NCBI GenBank assembly: GCA_030490835.1
Contig: CM059972.1
Location: 50,759,563-50,823,562 of the forward strand
Source of the DNA: Annona cherimola
Lineage: Eukaryota > Streptophyta > Magnoliopsida > Magnoliales > Annonaceae
Reading direction: 5' to 3'
Length of the DNA stretch: 64,000 nt
Both the position numbers and the translations under genes were made by a program. The notes beneath the pieces were generated by a model that was not told where the DNA came from, did no database searches, and was given only the letters and a program-made list of their open reading frames with translations. Of this stretch, positions 1-11,797 are shown piece after piece; positions within the stretch are counted from its first letter, which is position 1; the number at the start of each line of letters is the position of its first letter.

Positions 1-923
1 CTTGATCAGATATATAATCAGCTCACTCGGAGCAATAAATATCATTCAGGGATCAAGTTTCTGCATTACATGGATCTGTCTCCAAGGCTACGGGTTCTAC
101 GTCTGTTGATAGCCCACTGCATCTACCCTAAGGGCAGAGGACGGAATCAACTGGACCCTCAAGAAGCTGAGATTCTATGGAAAATCGTGAACAGGGTAAA
201 AGTCAGTCTTCCCCATTTGTTCATTGAAGCCCTCAGCTGCAGAAAGGACAATCCACGGGGAGTTCTACCCTACGGCACCTGGATCACGAAGATTCTTGAG
301 CATTTTGAAGTGGATATTGAAGGCGAGCCCTTCAAAGTACTAAATCCACTAATGCAATCAACAAGGCATTGATCCAGAGAATGAAGATCAATGTGCATGA
401 ACTCAGGGCCGAAGCGAAAGCTCCTGAAGAGGAAAGACGAGCACATACTGAGGGGGAGCAGCCTCCAGAAGACCAACCAGATCCACCACAGGATATCCCT
501 GAGGAGCCAGCTTCTCCCATGTCACTTGGATCCTTCTCTCCACGGGGATCAGCCATTCCAGATCCGGCACCTCAACCATCATATCAGGACATAACTCTAC
601 AGACCATTCGAGATGAAATAGCTACCCTACGAGATGAAATGGGTCAACAGGAAAACAGAGTTACCAGTCTCATCTCTGGTGTCCTCATAGCCATCATGGA
701 CATGCATTCCCGACAAGATCGTATCGATCAGGAAATACGCACTATCCTGTATCATCTCGCATCTGGGCGTCATCGTAATCAGCCCATACCTGAACTAGAT
801 CCGTTTGAATCCAGATCAGTTCATCGAGATCCAACCCCCGCACATGTTTCATCCTTCTACTCGTCTGCTCATGTTCGACCCGTCAAACCTACTCAATCTT
901 CATATCCCATTTCCAAATTTTAA
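1..923 (+). pseudogene. Env-position ORF of copia element (plant retrotransposon domain), frameshifted and partial
   Basis: The reading frame is open from base 1 to a TGA at 370-372, then continues in another frame from about 369 to 923. Comparison with the sister ORF at 62958-64000 places a one-base loss near 340. The first part matches the sister closely (NKYH, FLHYMDL, LLIAHCI, the GVLPYG motif, then ITKILEHFEVDI). This layout recalls the 'putative plant transposon protein' (Transposase_32-like) domain found in many plant retroelements; that identity is from memory of the family. The C-terminal part is proline-rich and acidic, followed by a probable coiled coil around the DEIATLRDEMGQQE stretch. 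No signal peptide or membrane segment is visible. Function is unknown. Because of the frameshift it is probably dead. Confidence 0.75.
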
Positions 924-1251
924 TTCACCAAATCCTTGATAATTGAATCTCATTTTGAGTGATTGACAAAAAGGGGGAGATAGGATAGAGTTTGTTTTGA
1001 GTGAGTTTTAAGACATGACAGAGGTTTTAGAGTATTTTTCGGTTGGGTAGCTTGTATATAGGTTTTCTTTTTTGCTTTACATTGTAATCTGTATGAATCA
1101 TGATGATATGAAATAGGTTTTATGCTCAAATGTTTGTTTCATGCTCTGTTTGAAAGATATTTGATATTCTATTTTGGAAACTATATGAATGTGATTTTCT
1201 TGAAAGGTACAAACTCAAATTAGTTTTGTCAATCATCAAAAAGGGGGATAT
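924..1251 (+). other. Spacer between env-position ORF and 3' LTR, with two polypurine tracts
   Basis: No gene. Two purine runs preceded by a shared TTGAC or CATCA context are present: ACAAAAAGGGGGAGAT near 966-981, and AAAAAGGGGGATAT at 1238-1251 directly before the LTR. The second is the expected plus-strand primer. The first is an upstream duplicate about 275 bp away, a layout repeated in the other three copia elements of the window. Confidence 0.75.
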
Positions 1252-1425
1252 TGTTGGAAACAATAGTTAAAACAAAACAAAATTGACCAAAGCATAAGTT
1301 TTGATGATTAACAAATTCAAAATTGAGTATAAATTGATTACTAATGAGTTTGATGAATGTCTTAAGGAATGAAAATCAGCCAAGTCGATTCCCAAGTCGA
1401 CTCGGACTTCGACTTAGGGTGAAGT

Positions 1426-3194
1426 TGTAACACCCCATTCCAAGAATTACTCAAGAACTAGTCAAGGGGTACTACATAATCTAAGAAAAATTCGGCAGCA
1501 TCTCCCCATAACATACAAGGGGTAATATGGAATACATGACCTGATATTCATAACATTTCCATTTGTAACATTCAATCCATTTTATATACTTGCATCTTCA
1601 TATAATAAGAACATTCATATAGAAGGAAATCATTAAATATTTTCCTTACACATCAAACAGATATAATAGTCATGCATATGTGCATCAACAAGGATTACAA
1701 TCCAATCTGAAATACCAAATACATTATAGTTGCCAAAGCGAATCCTACATATATGATTATCAAAAAGAGCACGAATCTAAAAGAACTGAAATCAACATAT
1801 TGTGCTAGGGTCTCTCATGTTTGATCTTCAACTTGTCCCATCCTTAAGTTCCCCTTCTGACCTGCGATCTAAAAGCACAATAACAATGATATGAGTCTAA
1901 ATAAACCCAGTAAGTAGATAATGGTTAGCACAAAGTGCAAATAAGCATAATGATGGATACTCATACAGTGATGAAGCTAATACACGTGGGTCCAATACCC
2001 ACTCCCAAGATCGTATACATATAACCATACACACAAATTGACCAACACAACCAATCATCTACTCATGTCCATCAAGGGCCATGAACAACCCTCTCCTCAT
2101 GTAATTCAGGGGCCATGAACAACCCTTACAATCAACTATTTGAGATAACACATCATACATAACAGACAATGAAACACGCCGCAAACCACGCCTACAACAT
2201 AAACACAATTCAGATTCAACACATAAATCTGTCACACAAGCATTTTATCAAACACATGATAGGTGCGAAATGAAAGAACCTTAAATTCATACTCTCGATT
2301 GGGCAATTCAATTCACCTCGCATTCCAACAATATAAAATCTGCTAAGAAGTCTTTTACATCACAGAAATCCGCATTCAAAGTAAATTTTCCATGAACCCT
2401 AACTGTTACGAACTCTACGCCTAATACCATGGAGTCGTTAGAAGCTATACATTCCCTCTAGCCTCACCTCGTGTTTAACATAAAATTTCAACACTAAATC
2501 GAGAAAGGGGCGACATCTACTTACCTTGACCGTGATCCCTCCCAAGACAGCGACCCTAGATGTGGACTGCAGAAATTCGTAGCCTTGGAGCTTCCTGAAC
2601 TCGGATCTATGACCTTCAAGGTAGTCGGTATAGTTCCCCTCAAGCGATCACGGGTGGTTCGAACTGAGCGGAAGAGAAAGTAGAAGAGGAACGAAGGACC
2701 AGAAGAGAAGGAGAAGAGAACGCGGTCGGGCGCGAAATGGGAATGAAACCCTAGAGCGCGGGCCGCTTATGTTAATAGAATCCATTGAGTCGGGTCGGGG
2801 CTCGGGTCCAGTCGCAATTAGTAATTTAATTCCCCGCTCCTACACTTAATAATTAAAAATTTCTCCGGGGGCGCTGCCCCCTTCACCCCCGCAATGGGCG
2901 CTGCCCCCTTGACCCCCGCGACCTGACCGGTCAGGTTGAACCCCGTACCTACTCTGCGAAGGGAAAAATAGTTATAGTGCTTAACAATGACACACTAATC
3001 ATACACATTTAAATTTATACTCAGTGTGCTAAGATCATAATACATGCATATATGCACTATATGTTTCCTAGATACCATATTCATATATGTTATGCATCCA
3101 TTAACATTATAAACTCTTAGTGGCATGTTCATAAGTTATCTCATAAATAGAGAAGGGTTATAATGAAAATAAAATAAAATACCTGGTCCTTACA
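1426..3194 (+). mobile_element. Solo LTR, TGTAACACC type (probable Ty3/gypsy, Tekay-like)
   Basis: The 1,769-bp element begins TGTAACACCCC and ends GGTCCTTACA, and is flanked by a perfect 5-bp duplication GAAGT (1421-1425 and 3195-3199) inside the copia LTR. Long plant LTRs beginning TGTAACACCC are typical of chromovirus (Tekay/Del) gypsy elements; the assignment rests on the termini only. It contains short hairpins such as GTGGGTCCAATACCCAC near 1986-2002, and two GGGCGCTGCCCCC blocks near 2869-2908. There is no internal coding region, primer site or second LTR, so it is most simply a solo LTR. Confidence 0.82.
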
Positions 3195-3480
3195 GAAGTC
3201 GATCTCGAAGTCGACTCCACGTTCGACTTCAACATGTACCTGATGGACAGATTTGAATTTGGAAGGTGAACAGCTGAAGTCGCAGTCGAAGTCGACTCCA
3301 CTTACGACTTGGAAGCCAAGTCGCAAACGAAGTCGACTCCAGTATCGACTTGAAGATACACATTTCCTTCCAGCGTTGATTTTGAGACAGAACATTCCGA
3401 AGTCGCAGTCGAAGTCGACTCCAGCATTTGACTTGGGCGAAGTCGCAGACGAAGTCGACCCCAAGATCGACTTGAGTTTT
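3195..3480 (+). repeat. Array of AAGTCGAC palindromic units in copia U3
   Basis: Repeated units combine AAGTCGCA, a central GAAGTCGACTCCA and TGCGACTT or ATCGACTTG, so each unit is an imperfect inverted repeat about 38-40 bp long. ORFs on both strands here are by-products of the repeat, not genes. Confidence 0.8.
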
Positions 3481-3597
3481 TCAAGTCCAAGTCAAAAGCT
3501 CAAGCTCATTTCAAGATAAAGACAACTAAAGATATGAAGACTAATATAATTTTAAAGCAAGCAAGGTACATGATTCATTCCAAATCAAAGAAGATTT

Positions 3598-4068
3598 GAC
3601 CATACAAGTTTTCAAGTTCTCCAAGAATCACAAGGTTTGCAATGAAGCCAATCCATAATGAAAATAATGTTTCTATTATTGAAGGAAAGTAGCTAAGCAA
3701 ACAAGAGGTGAATCAACAAGGATCAAACTATTTTGGCACAAAAACTGATCAAGTCGCATCCCAAGTCGACTCCAAGATCGACTTGTGGCCAAGTCTGAAA
3801 CCAAGTCGACCCAGAACTCAGACTTGGAATGACCATACAAGTTTTCAAGTTCTCCAAGAATCACAAGGTTTGCAAGATTTGAAGCCAATCCAGAATGAAA
3901 ATAATGTTTCTATTATTGAAGGAAAGTAGCTAAGCAAACAAGAGGTGAATCAACAAGGATCAAACTGTTTTGGCACAAAAACTGATCAAGTCGCATCCCA
4001 AGTCGACTCCAAGATCGACTTGAGGCCAAGTCTGAAACCAAGTCGACCCATAACTCAGACTTGGAAAC
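3598..4068 (+). repeat. Tandem duplication, about 233 bp, inside the copia LTR
   Basis: The segment starting GACCATACAAGTTTTC at 3598 starts again at 3831. Both copies contain the same order of landmarks: a GAAGGAAAGTAGC run, AGGTGAATCAACAAGG, and an AAGTCGAC pair. Differences are few, so the duplication is young relative to the LTR family. The other copia LTRs in the window do not show it. Confidence 0.85.
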
Positions 4069-4162
4069 TGAAGAGCTGCCGAAGTCGCACACGAAGTCAA
4101 CTCCAGCATGCGACTTGGGCGAAGTCGCAGACGAAGTCGACTCCACCTGCGACTTGGGAAAA

Positions 4163-4247
4163 TAACGTTCGAATTTTCGAACGTTGGAACATTTATTGCG
4201 CGCCAACCACTTATATAACGTTCAAAATCTTGCCTCCTCTATAAATA
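4163..4247 (+). promoter_or_regulatory. Copia LTR core promoter: palindrome module and TATA box
   Basis: AACGTTCGAA and TTCGAACGTT inverted copies (4163-4185) precede a TTGCGCGCC block, another AACGTT, and TATAAATA at 4240-4247. The same order occurs in the other copia LTRs of this window just before their TATA boxes, which supports a conserved U3 promoter module. Transcription start is inferred, not seen. Confidence 0.65.
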
Positions 4248-4950
4248 GACACTCAACCAAACGTGGTTATACACAAGATAGAGTCTAAAGAGAGGAAGGA
4301 ATTACAAGCAAGAGTTCTTATTTGCTTTTCTCTAAATTTGAGTGATCTATACACTTTCAAAGGAAGAACAAGCTTCAAAGTTGCGATTTGCTTCAACGAA
4401 ACACAATCGGTTGCTCCTACAGATTCTTCCTCAAGCTGAAACTTGCTACACAACTCAGTAAAGTGTAGATCTTCTTTATTCTTACACTATTGATTGTTTT
4501 AGTGCTTGGTTTAAGTTTGGTGATTGAAACCAAGACGTTGCAAGTAGAGTTGTGATTGGAGTGTAACTAATCACCTACATGTGTTGATTGTGTATGCCCC
4601 CTAGAGCTGGAATCTAGAAGAGAGCAGAGGCTCTGGTTGTATATGCCTCCTAGAGCTAGAATCTAGAAGAGAGTAGAGACTTTAGTTGTATTCGTGGAAT
4701 ACATAGTGGAACCCAAGTCACAAGAGGTGTGAGCTTGGAAGAGTGGAGTAGGGAGGTTGCCCGAACTACTATAAAATCTTGTGTGTTGATTTCTATTTCT
4801 GCTCTCTACATTATATTGCATTCCATTTTGTTTCTTCATAAAGGGGACTAGATTAATCTGGGGTAAAAGTTTCTGTTTAAGTTTTAAATTTTCATAATAC
4901 CCAATTCACCCCTCCCCTCTTGGGTAATTGCCATTAACTCGGGACCAACA

Positions 4951-5091
4951 GACTTGACCTGTCATGCTTCATTTTCTTCATTTTTATATCCTTTAATCAT
5001 CTTCACAAACATGTTAGTAACCAAAACTTACTCAAATTGGTTTGTTAATCATCAAAACATAGACTTGGCTTTTTTCCACATGTTTCCAACA
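4951..5091 (-). repeat. Remnant of 3' LTR (141 bp) of the minus-strand copia element
   Basis: This stretch ends TTTCCAACA at 5091 and is nearly identical to the end of the matching 5' LTR at about 18054-18195. That identifies it as the other LTR of the same element. It is cut at 4951 by the plus-strand copia insertion. Confidence 0.85.
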
Positions 5092-5489
5092 ATCTCCCCC
5101 TTTTTGACGATTGAAAAAACCGATTTGAGTGTATACCTTTCAATATCTTTAAAACATACTATTTTATCATGTTTTGGTATCTTTAGAATAATCATAGATC
5201 ATTTGCATTTTGAGCTTAACATACATATTTCATTTTCAATAAATCACAAATTAAAATCATTCATACAAGCATTTAAAAAAATAACATAAGCATAACAAAC
5301 TTTTCATATGCAAACTTATGTATAATCTGCCCAATCTGAGACTCAAATCCTAATATATTCTCTCCCTTTTTGTCAATTGATCAAAAAAAAGAGATGGAGC
5401 GGGTTAATCCTTTGAAAATGACGGAGGCTGCTCCCCCTGAACCTGTGCTCCCCCTCAGTTTGTGCTTTTCTAAGTTCATTTCTCCGATC
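5092..5489 (-). other. 3' noncoding spacer with two polypurine tracts (minus strand)
   Basis: No gene. On the minus strand the region ends with the polypurine tract TCAAAAAGGGGGAGAT (5107-5092) next to the LTR. An upstream duplicate, TTGACAAAAAGGGAGAG, lies at about 5376-5360. Between pol and these tracts there are further CCCCCTGA-type runs near 5430-5455. Confidence 0.7.
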
Positions 5490-8400
5490 TTATTGTTCAT
5501 AATTTAACTCAATCATCCCCATATCATTTCTAATTTTATAAAATGGTTCTTTTGCTAGAGGTTTGGTAAAAATATCTGCAATTTGATCTTCTATTTTCAC
5601 ATATTCCAAACATATATCATGATTTTCTACATGTTCTCTGATAAAATGATGTCTTAGGTCTATATGCTTGGTCCTAGAATGCAATACTGAATGTTTAGTT
5701 AAACATATTGCACTAGTATTATCACATCTAATAGGTATATCTTTAAAATCCATGCTATAGTCCCTAAGTTGTTGTTTCATCTAAAGCAATTGGGCACAAC
5801 AGCTCCCGGTGGCTATATATTCGGCTTCCGCCGTAGATAGAGCAATACTAGTTTGTTTCCTTGAATACCATAAAACCAACATGTTTCCAAGGAACTGACA
5901 TTTCCACTAATACTTTTTCTATCTACTTTGTATCCTGCAAAATCCGCATCCGAGTAGCAAATTAAATCAAAAGTTGACCCCTTTGGATACCATAGTCCAA
6001 GATTAGTGGTATTTATCAAATATTTAAAAATTCTTTTTATAGCCAATAGATGTGATTCTTTAGGACATGCTTGAAGTCTAGAACACATGCAAACACTGAA
6101 AAGAATATCTGGTCTAGAAGCAGTTAGATACAATAAAGAACCTATCATACTTCTATATAGCTTTTGATCGATACATTTACCGTTTTCATCCGTGTCAATC
6201 TTGATTGTTGAACTTATTGGAGTGTTTGCTCCCTTGCTAGTTTGCATTCCGAATTTCTTTGATATACTTGGACTGATTGATGAAAATTTCTTTACTTAAT
6301 TGCTTAATTTGTAGTCCAAGGAAGAAATTCAGCTCCCCCATCATACTCATCTCAAATTCCTTCTGCGTAAGCTCAGAAAATTCTTGACAAAGAATCTCAT
6401 TAGTAGCACAAAAAATAATATCATTTACATAAATTTGAATAATCAAAATGTCTCTTTCTTTATACTTAATGAACAACGTAGTGTCTACCTTTCCTTTTTG
6501 GAAGTCATGATCAATCAGAAATTTGCTTAATATTTCATACCAAGCCCTTGGAGCTTGTCTTAATCCATATAGTGCTTTGGTTAATTTGTATACAAATTTA
6601 GATTGATCTTTCTCCTCGAATCCAGGTGGTTGTTCAACATACACCTCTTTATTTATATACTCATTCAAAAATGCACTTTTAACATCCATTTGAAACAACT
6701 TAAAGTTCATGTGAGATGCAAAGGCTAGTAAAATGCGAATGACTTCTAATCTAGCAATCCGAGTATAGGATTCCTCAAAGTCTATTCCTTCTTCTTGTGA
6801 GTATCTTTTTGTCACAAGTCTAACTTTGTTTCTCACCACAAGTCCACTTTCATCTAATTTGTTCCTAAAAACTCATTTTCTGCCAATGACAGTACAGTCC
6901 TTTGGTCTTGGAACAATATGCCAAACTTGGTTTCTTTCAAATTGATTTAATTCCTCTTGCATTGCTATGATCCAGTTTTCATCATCAAGAGCTTGGTCAA
7001 TAGTGATTGGTTCAATTTTGGATACAAAGGCGTATTGTGCACAAATATTTTGTTTTGACCTTCTAGTCTTTACACCTTCATAAATATTACCTATAACTTG
7101 CTCAATTGGATGGACATTTTTGAACTTTAAATCAGTTGGAGGTTTATAGGAATTATTACCTTCACTTACCCTTTCCTCCGTGGATTCTTCTTGTTTTTCC
7201 ACATGCAATTTTTCAAGGTTACTTGTGACATCATCTGCATCACTTAAATCATCTTTTCTTTTGGAACATGATTAAATTCATCAAAAACAATATGTATTGA
7301 CTCTTCTACAACTTGGTTCATTTTATCGAAGACTCTATATGCTTTGCTATTTGATGAGTAACCAAGGAATATTGTCTCATTACTCTTAGCATCCAGTTTT
7401 CCCAAGTTAGTTTTTCCATTGTTCAACATGTGCAACCAAAAGCATGAAAATATGAAATATTTAGTTTTCTATCTTTTCATTGCTCATATGGGGTCTTTTT
7501 CAAGATTGCTCTAATGGTAACTCGATTTAACAAATGACAAGCTGTACTTACAGCTTCACTCCAAAATTTCTTGGATAATTTACTCTCATTTAGCATTGTT
7601 TTAGCCATCTCTTATATGGTTCTATTTTTCCTTTCAACCACTCTATTTTGTTGTGGAGTTCTTGATGCAGAAAATGTGTGGTGAATTCTTTTTTCATTAC
7701 ATAATTCTATGAATCGTTTATTTTCAAACTCACCACCACGATCACTTCTAATGGTCATAATAGTACTTTGTTTTTCATTTTGCACCAAGTTTACAAAAGT
7801 TGCAAACATAGAGAAAGTTTCATCTTTGCTGGCTAAGAGAATTACCTATGTGAATTTTGAAAAATCATCAACTATTACAAACACATACTTCTTTCCACCA
7901 ATGGTAAAAATGTCGGATGGCCCATATAGATCCATGTGTAGCAATTCAAGTGGCCTAGTGGTGGAAATCTCCTTTTTGGTAGAGAAAGACCTTTTAGGTT
8001 GTTTTGACAATTGACATGCCTTACAAATTTTATCTTTGTCATATTTCAATTTTGGCAATCTATCTACCAAATTCTTTTTCCATAAGGTCTTGATGTTTGA
8101 CATGTTTACATGCCCAAGCCTCTTATGCCAAACCCATGGATCATTGTCAATGACCATTAGACATTGACCATCTAGTTCATCAAGTGAAACCAAATATACA
8201 TTTTCATGTCTTTTTCCGCTAAACATGATATGTTCTCCATCAAATACATTGCATATAGATGATTCAAACACAACCTTGTATCCTTTGTCACCTAATTGGC
8301 TAATACTCATTAGATTGTGCTTGAGTCCTTCAACAAATAACACATCCTCCATACATGCATTTGAAATAATATAAATGTTTCATTTACCTTTGATTTTACC

Positions 8401-8560
8401 TTTCTCATTATTTCTAAAGGCAACAGTTTTATCGTTGCAAGGCTTGAGTTTATGAAATAAACTTCTTTCTCCAGTCATATGCCTTGAGCAATCACTACCC
8501 ATGAACCAAACGTTGTTTGCCTTTGGTTTGAAACATACCTGAAAAATGAGCAAATGAAGC
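5490..8560 (-). pseudogene. Copia pol (protease, integrase, RT, RNase H), decayed
   Basis: Domain order protease, integrase, RT, RNase H is that of Ty1/copia. Pieces on the minus strand: protease and GAG-pre-integrase 8540-7846, integrase core 7809-7612 (DRGGEFEN, TPQQN), connector 7435-6873, RT 6839-6237, RNase H 6247-5490 ([13 protein letters not shown]). The protease active site reads MGSDCSRHMTG where the family has DSG, so the catalytic Asp is missing. The RT motif reads YVND instead of YVDD. In-frame stops occur near 8377, 7846 and 7612, and there are several frame changes. The frame is +1 relative to gag, as in the complete copy at 28568. Confidence 0.88.
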
Positions 8561-10431
8561 TTATCTCTTTGGTACCCATTTTATGGATCCATTTGGGTTA
8601 GTAAATTGATTTAATCTTTGTTGTTCTATTTTTGAAAGCCCAAATCTTGTGTTTCTTGGAACCCAAATTAATTTTGCACCATGGTCATACAGTTTCTTGA
8701 AGTTGCATTTATAAATTTTGTGACCCATCTTATTACAAAAGTTGCAGGTCATTGGTAATCTAGGAGTAGACCTCCAAGTATGTAGTGGTTCAAATATTGG
8801 CCTTTTAGTCCAAACAACTTGTTTCCCTTTTGATTTGTAAATAGGTGCAGCTTTAGCTTGATTTTTCCAAAGTTTTGGTACATTTGATTTGTTACTTTCT
8901 CCTTGCTCAAATGTGGAGTATCCAAGACCTCTTCTATTATTTTGAGAGGTCATGTTCAGAAACCTTCTCACACTTTCTCCTGGATTAGAGAACTTAGTTA
9001 ATGATTCATTTAGGGATTCATTCTCCTTTTTCAATTTTTCCACTTCTTTCAATAGCAGTTCATTTTCTTCTTTCAGTTTTGTTGTTCTTTCTGCTAGTTT
9101 TCCATTTACAATAATAATGGAATTACATTGTTGTCTCTTTAATGATAACTTGTTTTCTAGTTTTTTGATTTCCTCATATAATGAATCACTTGCATGTTGT
9201 AATTCCTCTAATTCAGCACATTTGAGACATTCTTGAATAGAAGAATGAGTAGTTGAGAATAGTAAAATTTGGAAGTTACCTCTTCATTACTTGTACATTT
9301 TGTTGAGGTGGTTTGTTCTTCCAAAATCTCTATTGCGTTTAAACATAACAAATTTTCTTCTTGCTCAATCCGCGCCATGCAGCATATTCTTGCGCAATTT
9401 GCTGCTTCAAAATCATCGGTTGAGGAGCTGCTTGTTGATGAAGTTTCTTCATTCATGTACATTCCTCTTCCCTCAGGCTTTTGGAATTTTCAGCTTTCAT
9501 ATCTTTCCTTCTTTTCATGATGATCCTTTGATCTTTCTTCCGGTGTAGGACATTGAGCTTGCATATGTCCCATACCACCGTATCTATAACACTTTGTAAC
9601 CTCCTTCTTTTTCTTTTTTCGAGGTCTCTCTTTGAAATCTTTGAAGTTCTTTTCTTTCCTTATGAACTTTTAAAATTTGCGAGTTAATAGAGCAATGTCT
9701 TCATCATCGTTGTGAGATGAGAAGGTGGACTCATCCGAGTTATGAGTGACTTTTAGTGCAATTGCTCTCTTTCCTTTGTGGTGATCTTCATTTCTTTTCT
9801 TGATTAGCTCATATGACATTAATGAGCTAATAAGGTATTCTAGCTTCAATGTATTTAGGTCATTGGCTTCTTCTATTGCAGTGATCTTCGGAGTCCAAGA
9901 TTCCGATAGAGCTCTTAGGATCTTCATGACCTGTTCAGATTCGAAGATAACTTTTTCAAGACCTTTCAAAGCATTAGTAATTTTAGAGAATCTAGCAAAT
10001 ATTTCAGAAATATTTTCTGTTTCTAGCATTTTAAAGCCTTCCAATTCTCCAATCAAAATATTTCTCCTTGTCCCTTGGATTTGAGAAGTTCCTTCATAGA
10101 TAGATGTTAGTGTATCTCATATCTCTTTGGCGGTCAAACAAGAGGATACTCTATCATATTCAGAAGCGGTAAGAGCACAAAATAATGAATTCATAGCCTT
10201 GGCGTTGCTCTTTACAATTTTCACTTCCTCATCAGTCCATTTGGAAGCTCTTTCATCAGTAGGCAAGGTCACACCGTCTTGGATTGAAATCCAAGAATCC
10301 ATATCTGTAGCCATGATGAGTTGTTTCATACGTAGCTTCCAATAGCCAAAATTGTTCCCATCAAACAATTGTGGCTTAGTAAAGGATTGGCCTTCGGCAA
10401 ATGTGGGAACGGAAGTGGATTGGGATGCCAT
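8561..10431 (-). pseudogene. Copia gag, decayed
   Basis: The start codon is at 10431 (MASQSTSVPTFAEG), 35 nt after the primer site. The N-terminal two thirds is the UBN2/DUF4219-type capsid region. A first zinc knuckle near 9590-9545 reads CYRYGGMGHMQAQC, so its second Cys has become Tyr. A coiled-coil region follows (about 9070-8990), and then a second, intact knuckle (CNFCNKMGHKIYKC). The gag ends WVPKR with a stop at 8561. An in-frame stop lies at 10117 and another at 9670, with frame changes between. The intact counterpart at 26749-28587 has 612 residues. Confidence 0.88.
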
Positions 10432-10465
10432 ATCAAAAGATCTCTTTGGTAAAACTCAAAGACCT

Positions 10466-10477
10466 GCTCTGATACCA
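10466..10477 (-). other. Primer binding site, initiator tRNA-Met type
   Basis: The minus strand reads TGGTATCAGAGC two bases inside the end of the 5' LTR. This is the standard plant copia primer site complementary to the 3' end of initiator tRNA-Met. Confidence 0.9.
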
Positions 10478-11797
10478 CTTGTTGGTCCCGAGTTAATGAA
10501 AAATACCCAAGAGAGGAGGGGTGAATTGGGTAATTAAATTTTTTTAACTTAAACAGAAACTTTATCCCGATTTAGTTCAATCCCCTTCAATGAAGCAAAA
10601 GGAAAGCAATAAGATAATAAGATCTGAAATGAATCAATGGACAAGATTTATAGTGGTTCGGGCAACCTTCCCTACTCCACTCTTCCAAGCTCACACCTCT
10701 TGTCACTTGGGTTCCACTACGTATTTCACAAATACAACTAGAGTCTCTGCTCTCTTCTAGATTCCAGCTCTAGGGAGTATCAACAATTCACAACACAAGT
10801 AAGTGATGAGTTCCACTCCAGTCACACACTACTTTGCTTACACTTGATCTTAGTTACCCAAACTAATCAAGTTTAATACAACAAGAAAGAATAAAAAGAA
10901 GGTTTCTATATGTTACTATTGTGTAGAGGCAGATTTGGCACAGAGAAGAACTTGTAAAGCAGGCTTTAATAATTCAGCAAGCAACTCTTGGCAATTTGAA
11001 AGCAAAGTTCTTCTTCTAGATGTTGGCTTGATCACTTAATGCTCTTAGAGATGGGAGTTATGCTCAATCAATGATGTTTCAGCTACCCTCCACATTCATA
11101 TTGAATGCCTTATATAAATGGCAAAGGAATTCGAACGTTGGGAAGTAGGTGGCGCGCATTTAATGTGCCAACATTCGAAAAATTTTCGACTGTTGCGACC
11201 CAAGTCGCAAGTGGAGTCGACTTCGGGTGCGGCTTCACCCAAGTCGCAGATGGAATCGACTTCGGCTGTACTTGGGCTGCTCAAGTTCTTCCTCGGGTCG
11301 ACTTGGTCCTGGACTTGACCCAAGTCGCAGGTGAAGTCGACTTCGGGTGCGACTTCACTTCCTTAGCTTGCTTGATGAACTTGAACTTCTTTGAAATGAT
11401 TTTGCTTGCATAATTTCTTCATGCTTAATTGTCCTTCCCTTGATTTGCATCATTTAAAGTTCAGTATATTCACTTTGCATAAAATCTTTTAACTTCATGT
11501 TTCGAAATCTTGAATACTTGGTTCATGAAGTGTATGAAATGTCTAATTGATAGTTCTTGATTTGAAATGATGAATCCATGCATCTTTACTTGCTTTGAAC
11601 TTGATTTGATCTTCATTTGTTCTAAGTCGAATGAATGGGTCTACTTGGTCCAAGTCGAGCATTGAGTCGACTTGGTTTGCGACTTAGCTCTTCAAAACGC
11701 GTGTTGTCAGTCTGAAGTCGAAGCTGGAGTCGACTTGGTCTGCGACTTCACCCAAGTCGCATGCGGAGTCGACTTGGGCTGCGACTTCGGCAGCTCT

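Larger units (their letters stand above)
1..4950 (+). mobile_element. SIRE-like Ty1/copia element, 3' portion, cut by window start
   Basis: What is seen: an ORF tail in the env position (to 923), a noncoding spacer with two polypurine tracts, and an LTR beginning TGTTGGAAAC at 1252 and ending GGGACCAACA at 4950. These termini match the other copia LTRs in the window. The element is followed directly by the end of a second copia LTR in reverse orientation (4951-5091), so it was inserted into that LTR. GACTT at 4951 is the likely right-hand target duplication; the left copy lies outside the window. Gag-pol and the 5' LTR are not visible. The superfamily is assigned by termini and by comparison with the complete element at 24948-33748. 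Confidence 0.85.
1252..4950 (+). repeat. Copia 3' LTR, split by a solo LTR
   Basis: The LTR starts TGTTGGAAAC and ends GGGACCAACA, the same termini as the complete element. After removing the 1,769-bp insertion and its 5-bp duplication the LTR is about 1.93 kb. It carries AAGTCGAC-rich arrays (about 1379-1425, 3195-3475, 3747-3810, 3985-4155), a promoter module before a TATA box at 4240, and the conserved transcribed region with the CCTAGAGCT-AGAATCTAG repeats (4600-4680). The extra length over its relatives is largely an internal 233-bp duplication. Confidence 0.88.

Noticed and set aside
3141..3519. Overlapping ORFs on both strands in the AAGTCGAC arrays (also 25044-25485, 32130-32571, 37296-37636, 62072-62432)
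   Set aside because: They arise because the repeat unit lacks stops in several frames on both strands. The peptides are repeat translations rich in VDS, KST and RLR, with no family resemblance.
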